The notes: generated by a model not told the origin, from the letters alone. Shown: positions 19,619-31,800, counted from the stretch's first letter. The stretch: DNA of 64,000 bases from Terebella lapidaria (GCA_949152475.1 OX424567.1:16889402-16953401); one strand, 5' to 3'. Made by a program: numbers and translations.

Positions 19619-20845
19619 TTGCATACGATCGAGTTGGTTAGATTCATTGATGACCAAACTTTATTCCCGTGTATACACAGTGATTTTGCAAATATTTTGC
19701 ACACATACGAGCACAGCTCTAATGATGTATTCTCAAAAGTAGACCATTTTCTTGTGTCAGAAAATGTCAAAGAAAATATCAGTGAATATTTTTCTCTGCA
19801 TGATGGAGATAATCTGTCTGATCACTGTCCGGTAGTCCTACGTCTACGCTTACCTGTCGATCGGCTTCGCACTGTCAATAATAGAAAATTCACTCAGAAA
19901 CCGTCATGGAACAAGGCTTCCAATGATGATATAGATATGTATAAATTATCCATGGATTCACTTCTTGATGAAATCATCTTACCGGTAGAGCTTTTACAGT
20001 GTACATCCTTGAATTGTTCTTCACATCACGATTACATTGTTGAGTATTGTGAACAGTTGGTTAATATCTGTATTCGGGCTACACATCGATGTATACCCAA
20101 GACAAAGAAACGTGGTTTAGCAGGTTGGAATGATATTGTTAAACCGAAAAAAGTAGACGCCATGTTTTGGTATAATATTTGGCTGCAGTGTGGTCGACCT
20201 AATCAAGGCACTGTAGCGAACATTAAACGCTCCACTCGCGCAGAATACAGAAAAGCTGTGCGGCAAGTGAAAGCACAACAAAATCAAATCAGGTCTAAAC
20301 GTATGGCTGAAGCATTTGTATCTCAAAATAAACGTGATTTATGGAGTGAGGTCAAACGACTGAATAATCACGAGTCTCCTGTATCAAATATGATTGATGG
20401 CAAACATGACGAAATGGATATTTGTAATGTTTTTGCAGAAAAATATAAAGAATTGTATAACTGTGTATCATACGATTCTACCAAGATGAAACAATTGTTA
20501 GATCATATTGACATTGGTATTTTATCTAACTGTAATTCCAACAGGTGTTTAAACCCTCATACTGTTGATGTTAAGAGTGTCCAACATTCTATTATGAAAT
20601 TGAAACGTAGGAAGTCCGATGGTGTACATAATTTGATGTCAGATTCGCTTATAAATAGCACCAATAGTTTCCAAGTTCACTTATCCCTTCTGTTTACGTT
20701 CATGTTACGTCATGGGTATTCTCCAAAGGGCGTGTGTTTGTCTACAATTGTTCCTATACCAAAAAACAGGAAGAAAAGTCTGAAAAACAGTAGCAATTAT
20801 AGGTCTATCGCTCTGAGCAGTCTCCTGGGGGAAGTTATTGGATAA
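19619..20845 (+). pseudogene. LINE endonuclease C-terminus and RT N-terminus
   Basis: This is an open frame of 408 codons. The start lies inside the endonuclease domain (DHFLVSENV; SDHCPV with the catalytic His block), followed by the linker with charged helices and the beginning of RT (IVPIPKN…NYRSIALSSLLGEV). A frame shift then ends the frame where LDKIIL-like residues would be expected. Confidence 0.8.
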
Positions 20846-21637
20846 AATTATATTATAACAAAATGTCGATGTTTTAACGTCTAGTAATCTACAATTTGGT
20901 TTCAAACCAAAATCTTCAACTGCACAGTGTACATTTGTTCTAGAGGAAATTATTGATTATTACACTCGGTATGATTCTTCAGTGTATTTGGTTCTTTTGG
21001 ATGCCTCACAGGCATTTGACCGTGTACATTACATAAAACTATTTGAATTACTTTTGAGTAAAGGCATATGTTGTCTTACTGCCAGGTTTTTGGCTCGATT
21101 GTATACTAATCAGTTTCTCAGGGTACGATGGAACGGCATTGTTAGTAGTGAATTCCAAATATCTAACGGTGTAAAACAAGGTGCAGTTTTATCGCCTATA
21201 TTGTTCTGTGTGTATATTGATGAATTGTTCTGTGAGCTCCAGCGCGCTGGCTTTGGTTGTTATATTGGAAACGTAATCTGTGGGGCTTTTGGCTATGCGG
21301 ATGACTCAGTCTATTGGCACCCAGTGAAAATGCTATAAACAAAATGCTCAGGGTTTGTGAACATTATAGTAAACGATATGATGTAAAATTTAACTCGGCT
21401 AAAACCCAGTTGCTGATTTTCAATGCAGATACCCCTGCTACTGGATCTGTGTGTATCAGGTCACATGGTCAAGCTATCTGTGTATCAAATGAGGCTGTAC
21501 ACTTAGGTCACCCTATTGGTCTGAATTGTCTTCACACCGCAATTAATACAGCTGTGAGTGATATCTGTTATCGAACAAACTTCGTCAATTCCGGGTTTAG
21601 CAGTTGCAATTCTGAGGTTAAAGTACTAGGAACATGA
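20846..21637 (+). pseudogene. LINE reverse-transcriptase palm fragments
   Basis: Two overlapping frames (20982-21338 and 21314-21637) carry LDASQAFD (catalytic Asp), the QGAVLSPILF block, YADD (catalytic pair) and the following VKFNSAKTQLLIF block. The frame break lies just after YADD. Confidence 0.85.
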
Positions 21638-22519
21638 AAATATGATGCGAACTTAAATGATAGACCTGGTTTTGCTGAGTAAAATGCAGTTTACTGCATG
21701 CCAATATCTCTTTTGGGTAAAAAGTTATGGCCATTTGAATGTCACATTTTGGCAGGTTATGACATAGGCTGGATTGAACACTTCAGGATTTTATGAGCAG
21801 CTAATTAGTATGCAATTGAGGTATTCGTGACGTAGAAGGGGGAATATTTTTAATTAGGCAAGTTTGAGTCTTAATATAATTGATCTGGTCAGAATTATCG
21901 CAAACCTAATCTTCAAACATTGATATGCATGGTCAATAATCAGTGTTGTTCAAAGTGTTACTGTTGCCATGGTTACTATTCACCCGCTGGAGTCCCTAGC
22001 AACCATTGGTTGCTATGGGTCCTAACTGCCAGAATTAGGGGTTTTGACATAATTTGATTATTGAATATTAATTATGCATGTGAAGTCAATCCATTTTTAC
22101 CTTTGGTTTTGTTTGCTTATCGATATGACTGTGGATTTAGGCCATAGCAACCCTGGTTGCTAGGGGCCTTACATCAATACTGGTGACCTTGGCAACTATC
22201 CGGATGTGAAATTCATTGACTATCAATTATGTAGAGCATGTGGAATGAACTTTGTTGAATAATTGCAATTTCTTAAGACTTCAATAAGCCAATAAAACCA
22301 TCTAATTAAAAAATGTTCCCCCTGTGACGTCATGCATACAAATTTGCATATTAATGAGCTTTATAATTTTTCAAATTGTACTTTGGGCAATTTGAACTTT
22401 GAAACACTGTAACTTTTGAAGGAATCGGGATATTCACATGCTGTAAAAACCTTTCTGATCAGCTCACATAGTGTTTTAATCTGAGCCCATATCATATTTT
22501 CATGTTCCTAGTACTTTAA
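21618..22519. mobile_element. 894-bp inverted-repeat DNA element at TTAA target
   Basis: The element spans 21622-22515 and is flanked by TTAA at 21618-21621 and 22516-22519. The terminal inverted repeat is about 25 bp and perfect, starting AGTACTAGGAACATG. It has no coding frame; the interior is rich in 'tagcaacc/ggttgcta' half-palindromes. The TTAA duplication suggests a piggyBac-type mechanism, although the ends lack the usual CCC. Removing it together with one TTAA rejoins the host LINE frame. Confidence 0.88.
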
Positions 22520-22967
22520 ATCATTTATGTTCAACACATATTGTACTAGTTATTACGGCAGTGTGTTATGGAAACTTGATAGTGATACTATTAAGCGCCT
22601 ATATACTGCGTGGAGGAAATGCGTTCGTAAAATATGGGGATTACCATGGAGAAGCCATGGGTCTATATTGCATCATCTTATCGGCAAAAATATTGAAGTT
22701 GATCTCATGAACAGGTTCCTTAATTTCTATCGCAAGGCTTGTAACAGCCATAATTCAATTGTAAAATTATGTTGTAATCTATGTTCTTTCTCAACCACAT
22801 CGGTGGCGGCCAATAGAAGGTTTTTGTTGTATAAATTAAACGTGAATGATGACTGTGTGTTTGATCATGCTTTGTCAAAGTTAAAGCAATGTATAACCCA
22901 GCAATATATGTGTGACGCAGATTGTCAACATTGTGGTAAAACAATTCGAGAACTATATGTTTATTGA
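22520..22967 (+). pseudogene. LINE C-terminal fragment
   Basis: Continuation of the LINE frame beyond the nested element (SYYGSVLWKLDSDTIKRLY… to a CxxC-x-H-like end CDADCQHCGKTIRELY), closed by TGA at 22965. Confidence 0.75.
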
Positions 22968-23060
22968 GAGATGGTTCGCTGAATTCAGTACTTGACCCTG
23001 AAGAAGTCAGGGCAATCATAGATTTTCTATGCATTACGTAATATAGTTTCTATGTTCTAC

Positions 23061-23499
23061 ACTCCAAACAATTGAATCAATTATATTTAACAATTGTATT
23101 GTGCTTTCTGTTCCATACTCAACAATTGTATCAAGACGATGCGAAATAAATGATATATATAGGATTCTGGGAGAGCACTGAAAAGTAGTTCATATCGCCT
23201 CGTGCACGCTACATTCAAAACAAATTGTAAACAAAACAAACCCAGGCATCTGCTACTTAGTACTTCGCAGATAATCTGTGCAAACGACAAAACAATGGGA
23301 AATACCTACATTTATGTGGCACATTCGATACAGATAACATCTACTATGAGTCATTTCTAAGAACTTTCTTGTGCGGAATCACAAACATACAATGTTTTGA
23401 TCGGCGGTTATTCGTTCCTATACGCTTCTGAAATTTCAGGAGTGATGCGGCTGGTCTGGTTTGGATAAAAAAAAGCGACCCGGACGAGGCTGGCACGAG
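23061..23499. other. intergenic, nothing recognised
   Basis: No feature is supported. Confidence 0.5.
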
Positions 23500-23830
23500 C
23501 GCGTGCACCTTCGCGCATGCGCAGTTTTGCGGACATCGATGGCGTTTGAAAAGAACAACAGAAGTACCACGCGGATCTGTCAAATTTCCTAAAACTATAA
23601 GAAATGCACGACAGCTCTCAGTTTTAGTGCGGCGTGGTCGCTGCACGCGAGTGGAACACAAAAAGGGAGCCCAATGGGAGCCCAATTCAAGGTATTTACG
23701 TTTATATCAGAGATTGTTTGTGAGCATTGCTGTCGTCCCGAGAGAGACGTCCATTGTTCGTCACGGTCATGATCGAATGAACTGTCGCAAGCGTGGCTAG
23801 TTCGGTAGATGCGTTGCTATGCAACATCGT
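23500..23830. promoter_or_regulatory. candidate CpG-rich promoter-like block
   Basis: GC- and CpG-rich relative to its surroundings. It contains GCGCATGCGC (23514-23523), the NRF1 palindrome, and GTTGCTATGCAAC (23813-23825), which resembles an RFX X-box. Short frames on both strands (23546-23800 plus; 23344-23685 minus) show no recognisable domain. Whether a transcript starts here is inference. Confidence 0.3.
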
Positions 23831-23849
23831 AAACATGCACACGATCTGA

Positions 23850-24003
23850 GAAACCCGCGCATGCTATTGGCTGACTTCGAAATTTGCATAGGCTAATTTA
23901 TGTACATACAAAGTTCTGCTGTGTCATGGTAAACCCGCAAATGCTATTCGCTAACTGCGTAATTCGCATAATTTATGTACACAAAGTATTGATGTGTCAT
24001 CCA
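23850..24003. repeat. tandem duplication, ~78-bp unit, two diverged copies
   Basis: 'aaacccgc…atgctatt…gtgtcat' occurs at about 23851-23930 and 23931-24003 with several differences. Confidence 0.75.
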
Positions 24004-25016
24004 GCACTCGATAAATCAAATACGGTGGTGAATCAATCTTGACAGGTTGTGAGACAAAAACGAACACATTTATTTGAATAATATGTCTATGATTTGGCCG
24101 CGAATTTGTGGTTGCCCGTCGGGCGACTGCTTGTATTTTCTCACTTGCTCTCACCCAATTATTACTTGCCCCGGAAGGTCGGGAGGTCCTTAGTGTGGAG
24201 CCCTGCGTTCGCCCATCTCAGGACACGGCTGTCACGTCTATCTCCCTCCCTCCGATCTTAGATAGGGCCTACATTACATGTGTGCGGAATTTGTCCGACT
24301 CGACAATCAAATTCGCAACTACGTCAACATGGATGCACGAAGAAATTCCAAAGTTGGCATATCGATAGAGGGAGTAGAAAGGGCCAGAACGTGCCCTAAA
24401 TGGAAAAAATTCGGTCCTCATACAACAAAACGTGCCACGTTTGTGACATACATACATCCAAACATACACACACGGTCGATCCCATATACTCACCTTCGGT
24501 GAGTAAAAAAGTTCCCCCTATGAGCTTCCCTAGTTTCTCTTTTTTGGGGTTCATTATGATGTAAATTCATAATGGCGAATCACACTACCGCCTGCCAGTC
24601 CCAGTCGCGACTCATGCACCGCCTGACTGTTTGATGAAAACTGAAGAATTTGCGCCACTGTGCCAGTTACACTTGGACCACTTCTTTTAGAATTCTAACT
24701 TTAAAGCTCACCTCAGTAAAAACTGAAAGAAAATTCGTGATTCTGGCTTGTTGTTATTCAAACACAGAGTACCTGACTGAAAGCACTTTCTATCGGATAC
24801 AATGAATCCACATTGTAGGCATATGTGTTAAAATATAAGAATAAAATATCACTGTTTTAATATCAATCGGGTCAATTTATTTCAATTTCGATGATCGACA
24901 TTTACTTATATGATTTGTTATCATGTTCATACCTTGCTTATTAGGACATATACATGCATGTCTATATACAGGACTGAAATTGCCATTAAAAAAGTCAATT
25001 TATGTTGCGTTATTTA
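24004..25016. other. intergenic; possible non-LTR 3' tail at 24350-24510
   Basis: 24440-24510 has ACATAC microsatellite-like sequence followed by a hairpin ACTCACC-TTC-GGTGAGT, a style seen at LINE 3' ends. No coding frame supports it. The rest is featureless. Confidence 0.3.
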
Positions 25017-25049
25017 CAGAAACCCATGAGATAATCTTATGGGTTTCTG
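25017..25049. repeat. short hairpin, CAGAAACCCAT arms
   Basis: CAGAAACCCAT … ATGGGTTTCTG: perfect 11-bp arms with an 11-bp loop. Related hairpins occur at 47707-47733 and 56285-56310, and a half copy at 58641. Confidence 0.85.
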
Positions 25050-25516
25050 ATATTTAGTATGTTTTCTTCTAAAGTTCAAATTCTTTCGTTTGCATTATGA
25101 TAACACGATTATTAACATGTATTTCAAATTCGAGAAATATTGCTGTAATATGTGGTGTATGCATACCGTGTTAAACCATAATAATAATTGTGTTTTTATT
25201 CATAATTTTTGCATCTTTTAAATGACAAGTTATTTACCAGAGCTACCATTATTATTATTATTATTAATTTATTATTGATCATAATCAGAAACCATCTGCT
25301 ATGGTTGTTCAATTCCTTGTCTCTTGCTGTGGGTGCAAATAACTATTTTTTTCCATTTCAGTTTTATTGTGTAGACGTGGAGTACTTCTATGGTATATTG
25401 TGGCATGTATATGGTTGTCGCCAATTACGATAACAATATTCGTTTATCTATAGTGGGGTAGCTGAGAAAGTGACATGCTGTTATATAGTGCCGATATAAA
25501 AATAAAGAAGGATAAC

Positions 25517-25525
25517 TATAAAATA
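25517..25525 (+). promoter_or_regulatory. candidate TATA box of the kringle gene
   Basis: TATAAAATA lies 78 bp upstream of the ATG at 25595, a plausible spacing for a short 5' UTR. Confidence 0.4.
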
Positions 25526-25594
25526 TACTGAGATATGCATTCTTGAGTATAACTCCTTTAGATACCAAATATCTCCCGGTATTCGTTACTTAAA

Positions 25595-25676
25595 ATGAAC
25601 TGGATTTATGCCATTTGTTTGTGGATTGTGTCATGTGAAGTACGATTTGCGAATGCTCGAATCAGGAACGGTTATG
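25595..25676 (+). CDS. exon 1: signal peptide
   Basis: ATG with upstream stop in frame. The 27 codons plus one base encode a hydrophobic signal sequence. Donor TTATG|GTGAGC. Confidence 0.85.
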
Positions 25677-28600
25677 GTGAGCGAATATGTTTATTAGAGT
25701 AAAAACATAAAATCATGTCATCTGATGTTGAAAACATTTTCCTCAAGATGTATCGGAATTATTAATATTGAAGAATACTTTTGATGAAAACACAGCCGTA
25801 CCATGTGTGTTTGATGTTTTGTGTGCTTCGGGTGCTCAGGCGTGTTCAGAATAATTATTGCATGTCACTATCTACACGATAAACACATAACGATCGTTTT
25901 GAGCCAGTCAAATAATCAGTACATAATTAATATTAGTACACGTAATACTAAATTCCTGAAGAAAAGCGTAGTATACTTTGGAGCTTCTTGTGGTTGACGA
26001 AGCATACACGCATACATTAGTGTTATTACTTTGTGCTGGAATTAATTGTCCAGCTGTGAGATTTGCTGGAAAACTTTGCCCGATGATTCGGTGACACTCG
26101 AGTTTATAGCAAACGAGAATTATGCAGCTTGAGAAAAATATAATTTCTGTAAAAAACGTAATTCGGGATTCGTTGTCATAAATCATGTCAGAAATATTAT
26201 CAATTTATTATGGTCAACAAAGTTGTCTTGTTCGTAATGAAGAGTCCTCCACACTCAAAAGACTGTCGTCGGTCGAACCAAGGCACTGACTATGTCGGGT
26301 CCGTCAACACGACGGTGTCAGGGCGGACGTGTCAGCGGTGGGACTCTGACTTCCCCCACCATCACAATTTCACGGACGACCGATATTACCCAGACCGGAG
26401 CGTGACTAAGGCCCAGAATTTCTGCCGTAACCCCGAGACCTCGGGACATGAGGCCCTCTGGTGCTACACCACCGACCCAGTGGTGGAGTGGGAGTTCTGT
26501 GACGTGCCCAAGTGTGCTAGTCGGTGCCCTTATAGTTATTCCATGACAGCATACTTTGAAGCCATATTTACGCAAATTGCTGAAATCGAAACTACTCTTC
26601 AAAGGTTACCCCGAATGCAAACAAACACCCACGGGTGAGGAATACAATGGCCACGAGGCTGTGACGTCATCGGGGATCCCCTGTGTCTCGTGGGGTCCTC
26701 AGTACCCAGATCTAAGGTTCAACTACTGTCGTAATCCGGACGGAAAGCCCGGTGGACCTTGGTGCTTCACTGATCCAGCACAAACCCAATGGGAATATTG
26801 TGACGTCGCCTTTTGTAAACGTAGGCATGCGACATCTTATTGTTCCTTAGCTTGCACATGAAAAATTCTCAAACGATTTATATGTAGGACCTACATCTGA
26901 TTTACTTTCTTACAGCATCGGCAGCGTGTTTAACGAGCCTGGATGGGTCTCGCTATGTTGGTACGGCAGCTATGACCAGAAGCAGTGTACCATGTCAGCG
27001 GTGGGACTCAGACGTCCCTCACAACCCCAACTACACGGACCCCGCTGAGTTCCCTGACGGCTCGCTGACTGACGCTGCCGACTTCTGTCGCAACCCAAGC
27101 TCTGACAAAGCCTCCCCTTGGTGTTACACTCTGGATCCAGAACTGGAGTGGGAGTACTGTGACATCCCAACATGTATAGGTGAGTACAGAACCAAGAAGA
27201 GCCCTATGTCAAGGCTGATGCCATTCAGTGTATATAGTAACATGCTGTGTTTCAGACTGTAAGCTGACGGACACGGGTAGCGAGTATGCTGGTACCCGCT
27301 CACAGACTGGATCTGGGCGAACCTGCCAGAGGTGGGACGTCCAGTCGCCTCATCCCCACAACATGACAGATCCGGACCTGTTTGCGGACGCTTCGCTCCA
27401 GGACGCCGATAACTACTGTCGGAATCCAGACAAGGATCCGGTCGGACCATGGTGCTACACAACTGATCCAGGGGTGGGGAAGGAGAGCTGTGACATCCCA
27501 ATGTGTCATGGTGGGGAGATGCTTCAATACAGACATAACAAATACATTTAGGGAATAAGAAAAGTCACGATGAGCTTGAAAGAGAATGTTGAAATGCCAG
27601 ATCCCTATTCCAGTGTCACACTTTGAAAGCGTCAACCATATCATACAGAGAACAAGAAAACTATTTAAATTGTACTGTCTTTGCAGATGATCCAGACCTA
27701 CTAGTGAAAAACGTCCGTCACGTTTTCCACATTGGCATAGACGGTTTGCACCCATGCTTCCTAGAGGCCAATGTGTCGAACATCATGGACCGTCTAGCCG
27801 CGGAGGGTTCCTACACGATCAGCGGCGGCCGGACCGTCATACCCACGTGGTCCCTGCCCGCGTGGACGTCAACACTCTGTAGTTTCCCCGTGGAGAGTTC
27901 AGGTATCGTTGAGAACGAGTGGCGCCCCCAGTGGCTGGGATACGAAGAAGACATCACGCCCGTCACTGGGAGTGATGTCCCTATACCCTGCCTTCCGGAT
28001 CTTCTACAGCGCTCGGATGCGTCGATCCAGACTGCCTTCTTCTACGACTGGAACGTCCTACAGTATCTAGCCAGTACGGGCTTCCCAGGGCGTCTCGACA
28101 AGGATCAGTATTGTAATGCTGAACCTGATGGAAGCTACGACTTGTGCGACGAATACGCTGCGATGAACGCGTCGGCTTACTTTGGTAAACTCGTACAAGC
28201 GACTGCGCACAGTTACACTTGGGTATACCTAGTGCGAGTTGACAATAAGGGGCACGATGACGGCTTCTGCTCTGAGAGCTACCTAAACGCGGTCAGTAAC
28301 GCTGACGAACGCGTTGGCATGATGCTAGATGCGATAGACGCAAGCGGTATCGCAGATGAAACGCTTGTCGTTCTATCTACAGACCACGGCGGCTTGAACA
28401 ACGGCCACGGTACCAATGTAGACGATGACTTGGAAATCCCCATGTTCTTCCGAGGCCCGAGCATCAAGAAGAACTATCAGTTTCAGTTTGAAGCTAAGAC
28501 CATTGATATTGCCCCTAGTATCTTGTATGCGATGGGATACAAGCCTAACCCATGGTGGAGTGGTCACGTCTTGCAGGAAATGTTTGACGGCTCCTACTAG
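25595..28600 (+). CDS. secreted four-kringle / type I phosphodiesterase fusion protein
   Basis: Six exons (25595-25676, 26262-26519, 26605-26820, 26916-27179, 27256-27510, 27687-28600) join in phase 1 throughout to give 662 residues. Residues 1-21 are a signal peptide (MNWIYAICLWIVSC…). Kringles lie at about 29-112, 118-184, 190-272 and 275-357, each with six cysteines. Residues 359-662 form a type I phosphodiesterase / nucleotide pyrophosphatase-like domain of the alkaline-phosphatase superfamily: Asp377 (IDG), probable nucleophile Ser414 (PTWSLPAW), Asp544 and His548 (VDNKGH), Asp591 and His592 (TDHGG) and His599 (GHG), i.e. a complete two-metal site. Family members hydrolyse phosphodiester or pyrophosphate bonds; kringles bind proteins or glycans. 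No membrane segment follows, so an extracellular soluble enzyme is inferred. The fusion is unusual and its substrate is unknown. Confidence 0.88.
26262..26519 (+). CDS. exon 2: kringle 1
   Basis: Acceptor actcaaaag. Six Cys, with RTCQRWD and LWCYTTDP blocks. The donor GCTA|GTCGGT is weak but gives the required phase. Confidence 0.82.
26605..26820 (+). CDS. exon 3: kringle 2 (short)
   Basis: Acceptor ctcttcaaag. Six Cys, with IPCVSWG and GPWCFTDP blocks. The middle loop is shorter than in the other three kringles. Donor AAAC|GTAGGC. Confidence 0.82.
26916..27179 (+). CDS. exon 4: kringle 3
   Basis: Acceptor tttcttacag. PCQRWD and SPWCYTLDP blocks. Donor ATAG|GTGAGT. Confidence 0.9.
27256..27510 (+). 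CDS. exon 5: kringle 4
   Basis: Acceptor ctgtgtttcag. RTCQRWD and GPWCYTTDP blocks. Donor CATG|GTGGGG. Confidence 0.9.
27687..28600 (+). CDS. exon 6: phosphodiesterase domain
   Basis: Acceptor tgtctttgcag. The whole enzymatic domain is in a single exon ending at TAG 28598-28600, as if acquired as one unit. An IPMFFRGPSIKKN block and a DIAPSILYAMG block match the C-terminal part of the family. Confidence 0.92.
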
Positions 28601-28872
28601 AACTGCCTTTTGAGAAACGATGACGTCGAACACATAAATGTATGCATGATAAGCTATTGGAAGCGTATTTTGTGCTATATCAGCAACAAAAGAACAGTTA
28701 ACCATGCATATGCATTCATTTTATAACTGTTGGCCATTTTATATGAGCAAGTAAAACGTTGTGTTGCGGAAAATTAAAATGACCCTCACTTAGTAACGGT
28801 GCATTGGCACACATAAGTATACATTGATAAGAACTACATTACGGTCTCTCGTTATGTATTTCTGAATGCATG

Positions 28873-28878
28873 AATAAA
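28873..28878 (+). terminator. polyadenylation signal of the kringle gene
   Basis: AATAAA 273 bp after the stop codon. A second possible signal lies near 28949. Confidence 0.5.
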
Positions 28879-31800
28879 CTTTCTACTATTACGTCGCAAG
28901 TATGTGCGTCATGTATATTCGTTCGTTCGTGACTCTCATGGCAAGAAAATAAATGTATACATTACATGTGGCAACATTTGAATTTCCAATATTTCGATAT
29001 TTTCACAAGAACCTACTTTATTCCAATTTATTTTTCATTATGCATGCCACATTTTGACTCTTCAGTTGTTATTAAATTCATGAGAATCTACTTTAATTGT
29101 TATATGCTCAATTCTAATGATACTGAATACTAGCAGTTGGTGTATATATACGACCATCTGTATTAATATGTAAATGATATCAACCAGTGTTTTTTCGTTT
29201 TCTATTTGAATATTGTAGCGTGGATATTGCTCTGGCTTTAAAAATTGGGGTTGCTCACTTTCAATATCTGTAAATTTCGCATTTTGATTCGCGCATTGTA
29301 GTAGTTATGGAAGTGTAGTGGATATATCGTATTTGAGTTTAAAATACGAACAGCAAAAACTGACCAAAGAACTACGAAAAATCAACACATTGTGGAATCA
29401 CCATCATTTGCCATAATAACAATGACAAGAGTGACCATTTTTTTGCGAAAATGTTTCTTATTCAATTTGGGTTGAAATATTGACGTTCATTTCATAACTG
29501 CATAGCGATGAATGTTACAACGAACTATTGCACCATCGCCACAGCGTCAGACCGTATAACTATCTATGCAGTCATCATAATCGAAATCATCATTCACAGA
29601 GGTAAAAACATCAGTATATATTTCGGCTTTATCTAATGGTATAGTCATTAAAACAAAGAATCTACCGTAATTCCAAGCAGACAATGAGCGTTGAAACTCT
29701 TCGGTCCATTAGGCAGGCAGCACACGTGTTGTTCATCAACTCTGTTCATATTTACCATAAACGCCCATTCGCCTTGAGATTAAAAGCTCTCGTTATTTGT
29801 TGATTTCGGCCTTTTGCTTGGAAGGGAAATATCGGAAAATGTTTTGCGTTTAAACCTGTCTAAATACCGACAATAAACGCCCTCAAACATGTATGAAAGT
29901 CATCATCGTTAGCGATGTTATTCTTTCCTAGCAGCCTCTTTCCAGTCGATACCTTGAACCTGGATAGTTCCAGGTTCAATTCTAGCCTTCCTCTACCGCG
30001 AAAAGTTTACACAAAAGAAAATTAATCGTGTATTGAGCTATTAGACAATATTTACGTTTCGGCATCTGGGTTGATTCATAAGCGCACGTGAGCAACCGTT
30101 CGGTTTGTTGTTGTTTTTATTATGGAAGTTATTTTCTACTAAGTGTGTAGGCTAGTTCATTGTGGAATCTGCAGTTCGCGCGTCTGATTTCAATGACTCC
30201 ATCGTGCCGGAGATTGGTTGAATAAAGATTAGGAAAATAAAGGTGTTTTCTAGGAGTCTGTTTGCCTTCCATGAAATAACAAATCATTAATTGGCGAAAC
30301 TTTTATCTTTAACCCGTAAGTCATTGATGGGTCAGTGCGGCAATGAATCGACGGACCATATAGACCGAGATAATTAGGCAAAACTCGAGGTTTTTATTTT
30401 TAAATATCTAACATCTATTAGCTATGCATAGTGCAGCTAGGGAAAAGTTGATACACATTCGTTTCGGGGCAATTATGTTGGCGAGTACAAATTGATGATA
30501 ATATCTGGAGAGTTACATAAACCTCAATCTTCATCATTCAGCATCAACATTCTTTAATTTGACAAAATTGCTTACTATATAGTAAACATTTTTCTATTAC
30601 CAACCTCGGAAAGAATTTAAAAGGGTGCCATTCAACTTTATACCACTTTATACCAGGCTCCCCTATTTGGAAAGGAATATCCGCAAATCACCCCACCGCA
30701 GTGGCATTCACCGAAATTATATTTCGATCTATCTTTGTCTGTATCTGGTAGAAATACTCAATGTTCTTAGAAAACTCGCGTTGGCCAGGTGCTGAGCAGG
30801 CGCGCATCCTCACCTTTGTATATTTGTCAACAACGATCAAACGTCTTTCCCGGAGATGTGTATTTAGGACAGGGGGAGGCTTCCTTTAAAGCAGAACAGC
30901 CGTGGGCCATCATCTCTGGGAGCCTCTGCCACCCACACGCTCTCACATTTCTACACACAATGGGTTAAATTTAGTAAAACTGCATGTCGAACTGACCTAT
31001 ATGGCAGTATTGAATAAGAAGTAAAAATTCGTCGTATAACAAACCAAAATATACTGACATGAAGAATGCAGTGTCCGATTGCTTCAACAACAAAAATATG
31101 TCGGCAAATGCAACAGATATAATTTAGTGTCGATTAATTATATATGATTTCGCCGGCTTATTTTCTAAAAAATTACGAATTTTTTTGTCAAATATTTGCG
31201 AGGAGAACTTAATAGAGCGATGACTTCTCAGAAACAACTTCAATGGAGCAAAATTCGAACCAGCAGGGAGCAGATTAGCCAATAGCATCAGTTTCCGAAA
31301 CACTCAGGGTCCAATACAAAAAACTGTCAGGGAAACATAACCCTATAGGACACCGTTTGCTTTACTCTCGGGGGTAATTCGTTATTTGATCCTCAATAAA
31401 GACGCCAACTCATAACAAAGTTGTTTATTCGCCAGGTGGCGCAGGTCGTATCCGTTACACTGATGGTCACGTGATCTAAGGACGGGGAATCCGCGGGCTT
31501 GTTATTTTTGGCTAAATCTGATTATCGGCAGTGGTTATAGTTGGCAAATTGCGGTATCCTTTGTGGAATTGATACTGGGGCCGGTCTTTGTGGTTTCCAG
31601 TATTTGAGCCATGATTTCGGGTGTTGTACAAACTTACTATGCCCAAATTATTGGCACAGTACATGTATTGCTTACCGGGTTTTGACTAGAATGCTAATTA
31701 ATACTTCAGTGTTGACGTTTGCTTTGAATTGTTTTTTGTGTTGACTGACCAATGGTATGATCGGGATGATTGAAACGTAAATTGTTTCAATATGTCCTCA

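Larger units (their letters stand above)
19561..23060 (+). mobile_element. decayed LINE (non-LTR retrotransposon) with nested insertion
   Basis: Successive frames encode the end of an AP endonuclease (LSDHCPVVLRLRLP), a reverse transcriptase (LLDASQAFDRVHY; NGVKQGAVLSPILF; AFGYADDSVYW) and a C-terminal region (YGSVLWKLDSDTIKRLYTAW). It is 5' truncated, has frame breaks near 20845 and 21330, and is split by an inverted-repeat element at 21622-22515. The clade is not assigned: the KQGAVLSPILF block differs from the CR1/L2-type PQGS of the LINE at 33-36 kb. Confidence 0.88.

Noticed and set aside
31428..31446. CTCF-like core (CCAGGTGGCGCAGG)
   Set aside because: A single short match in 64 kb has little weight without binding data.
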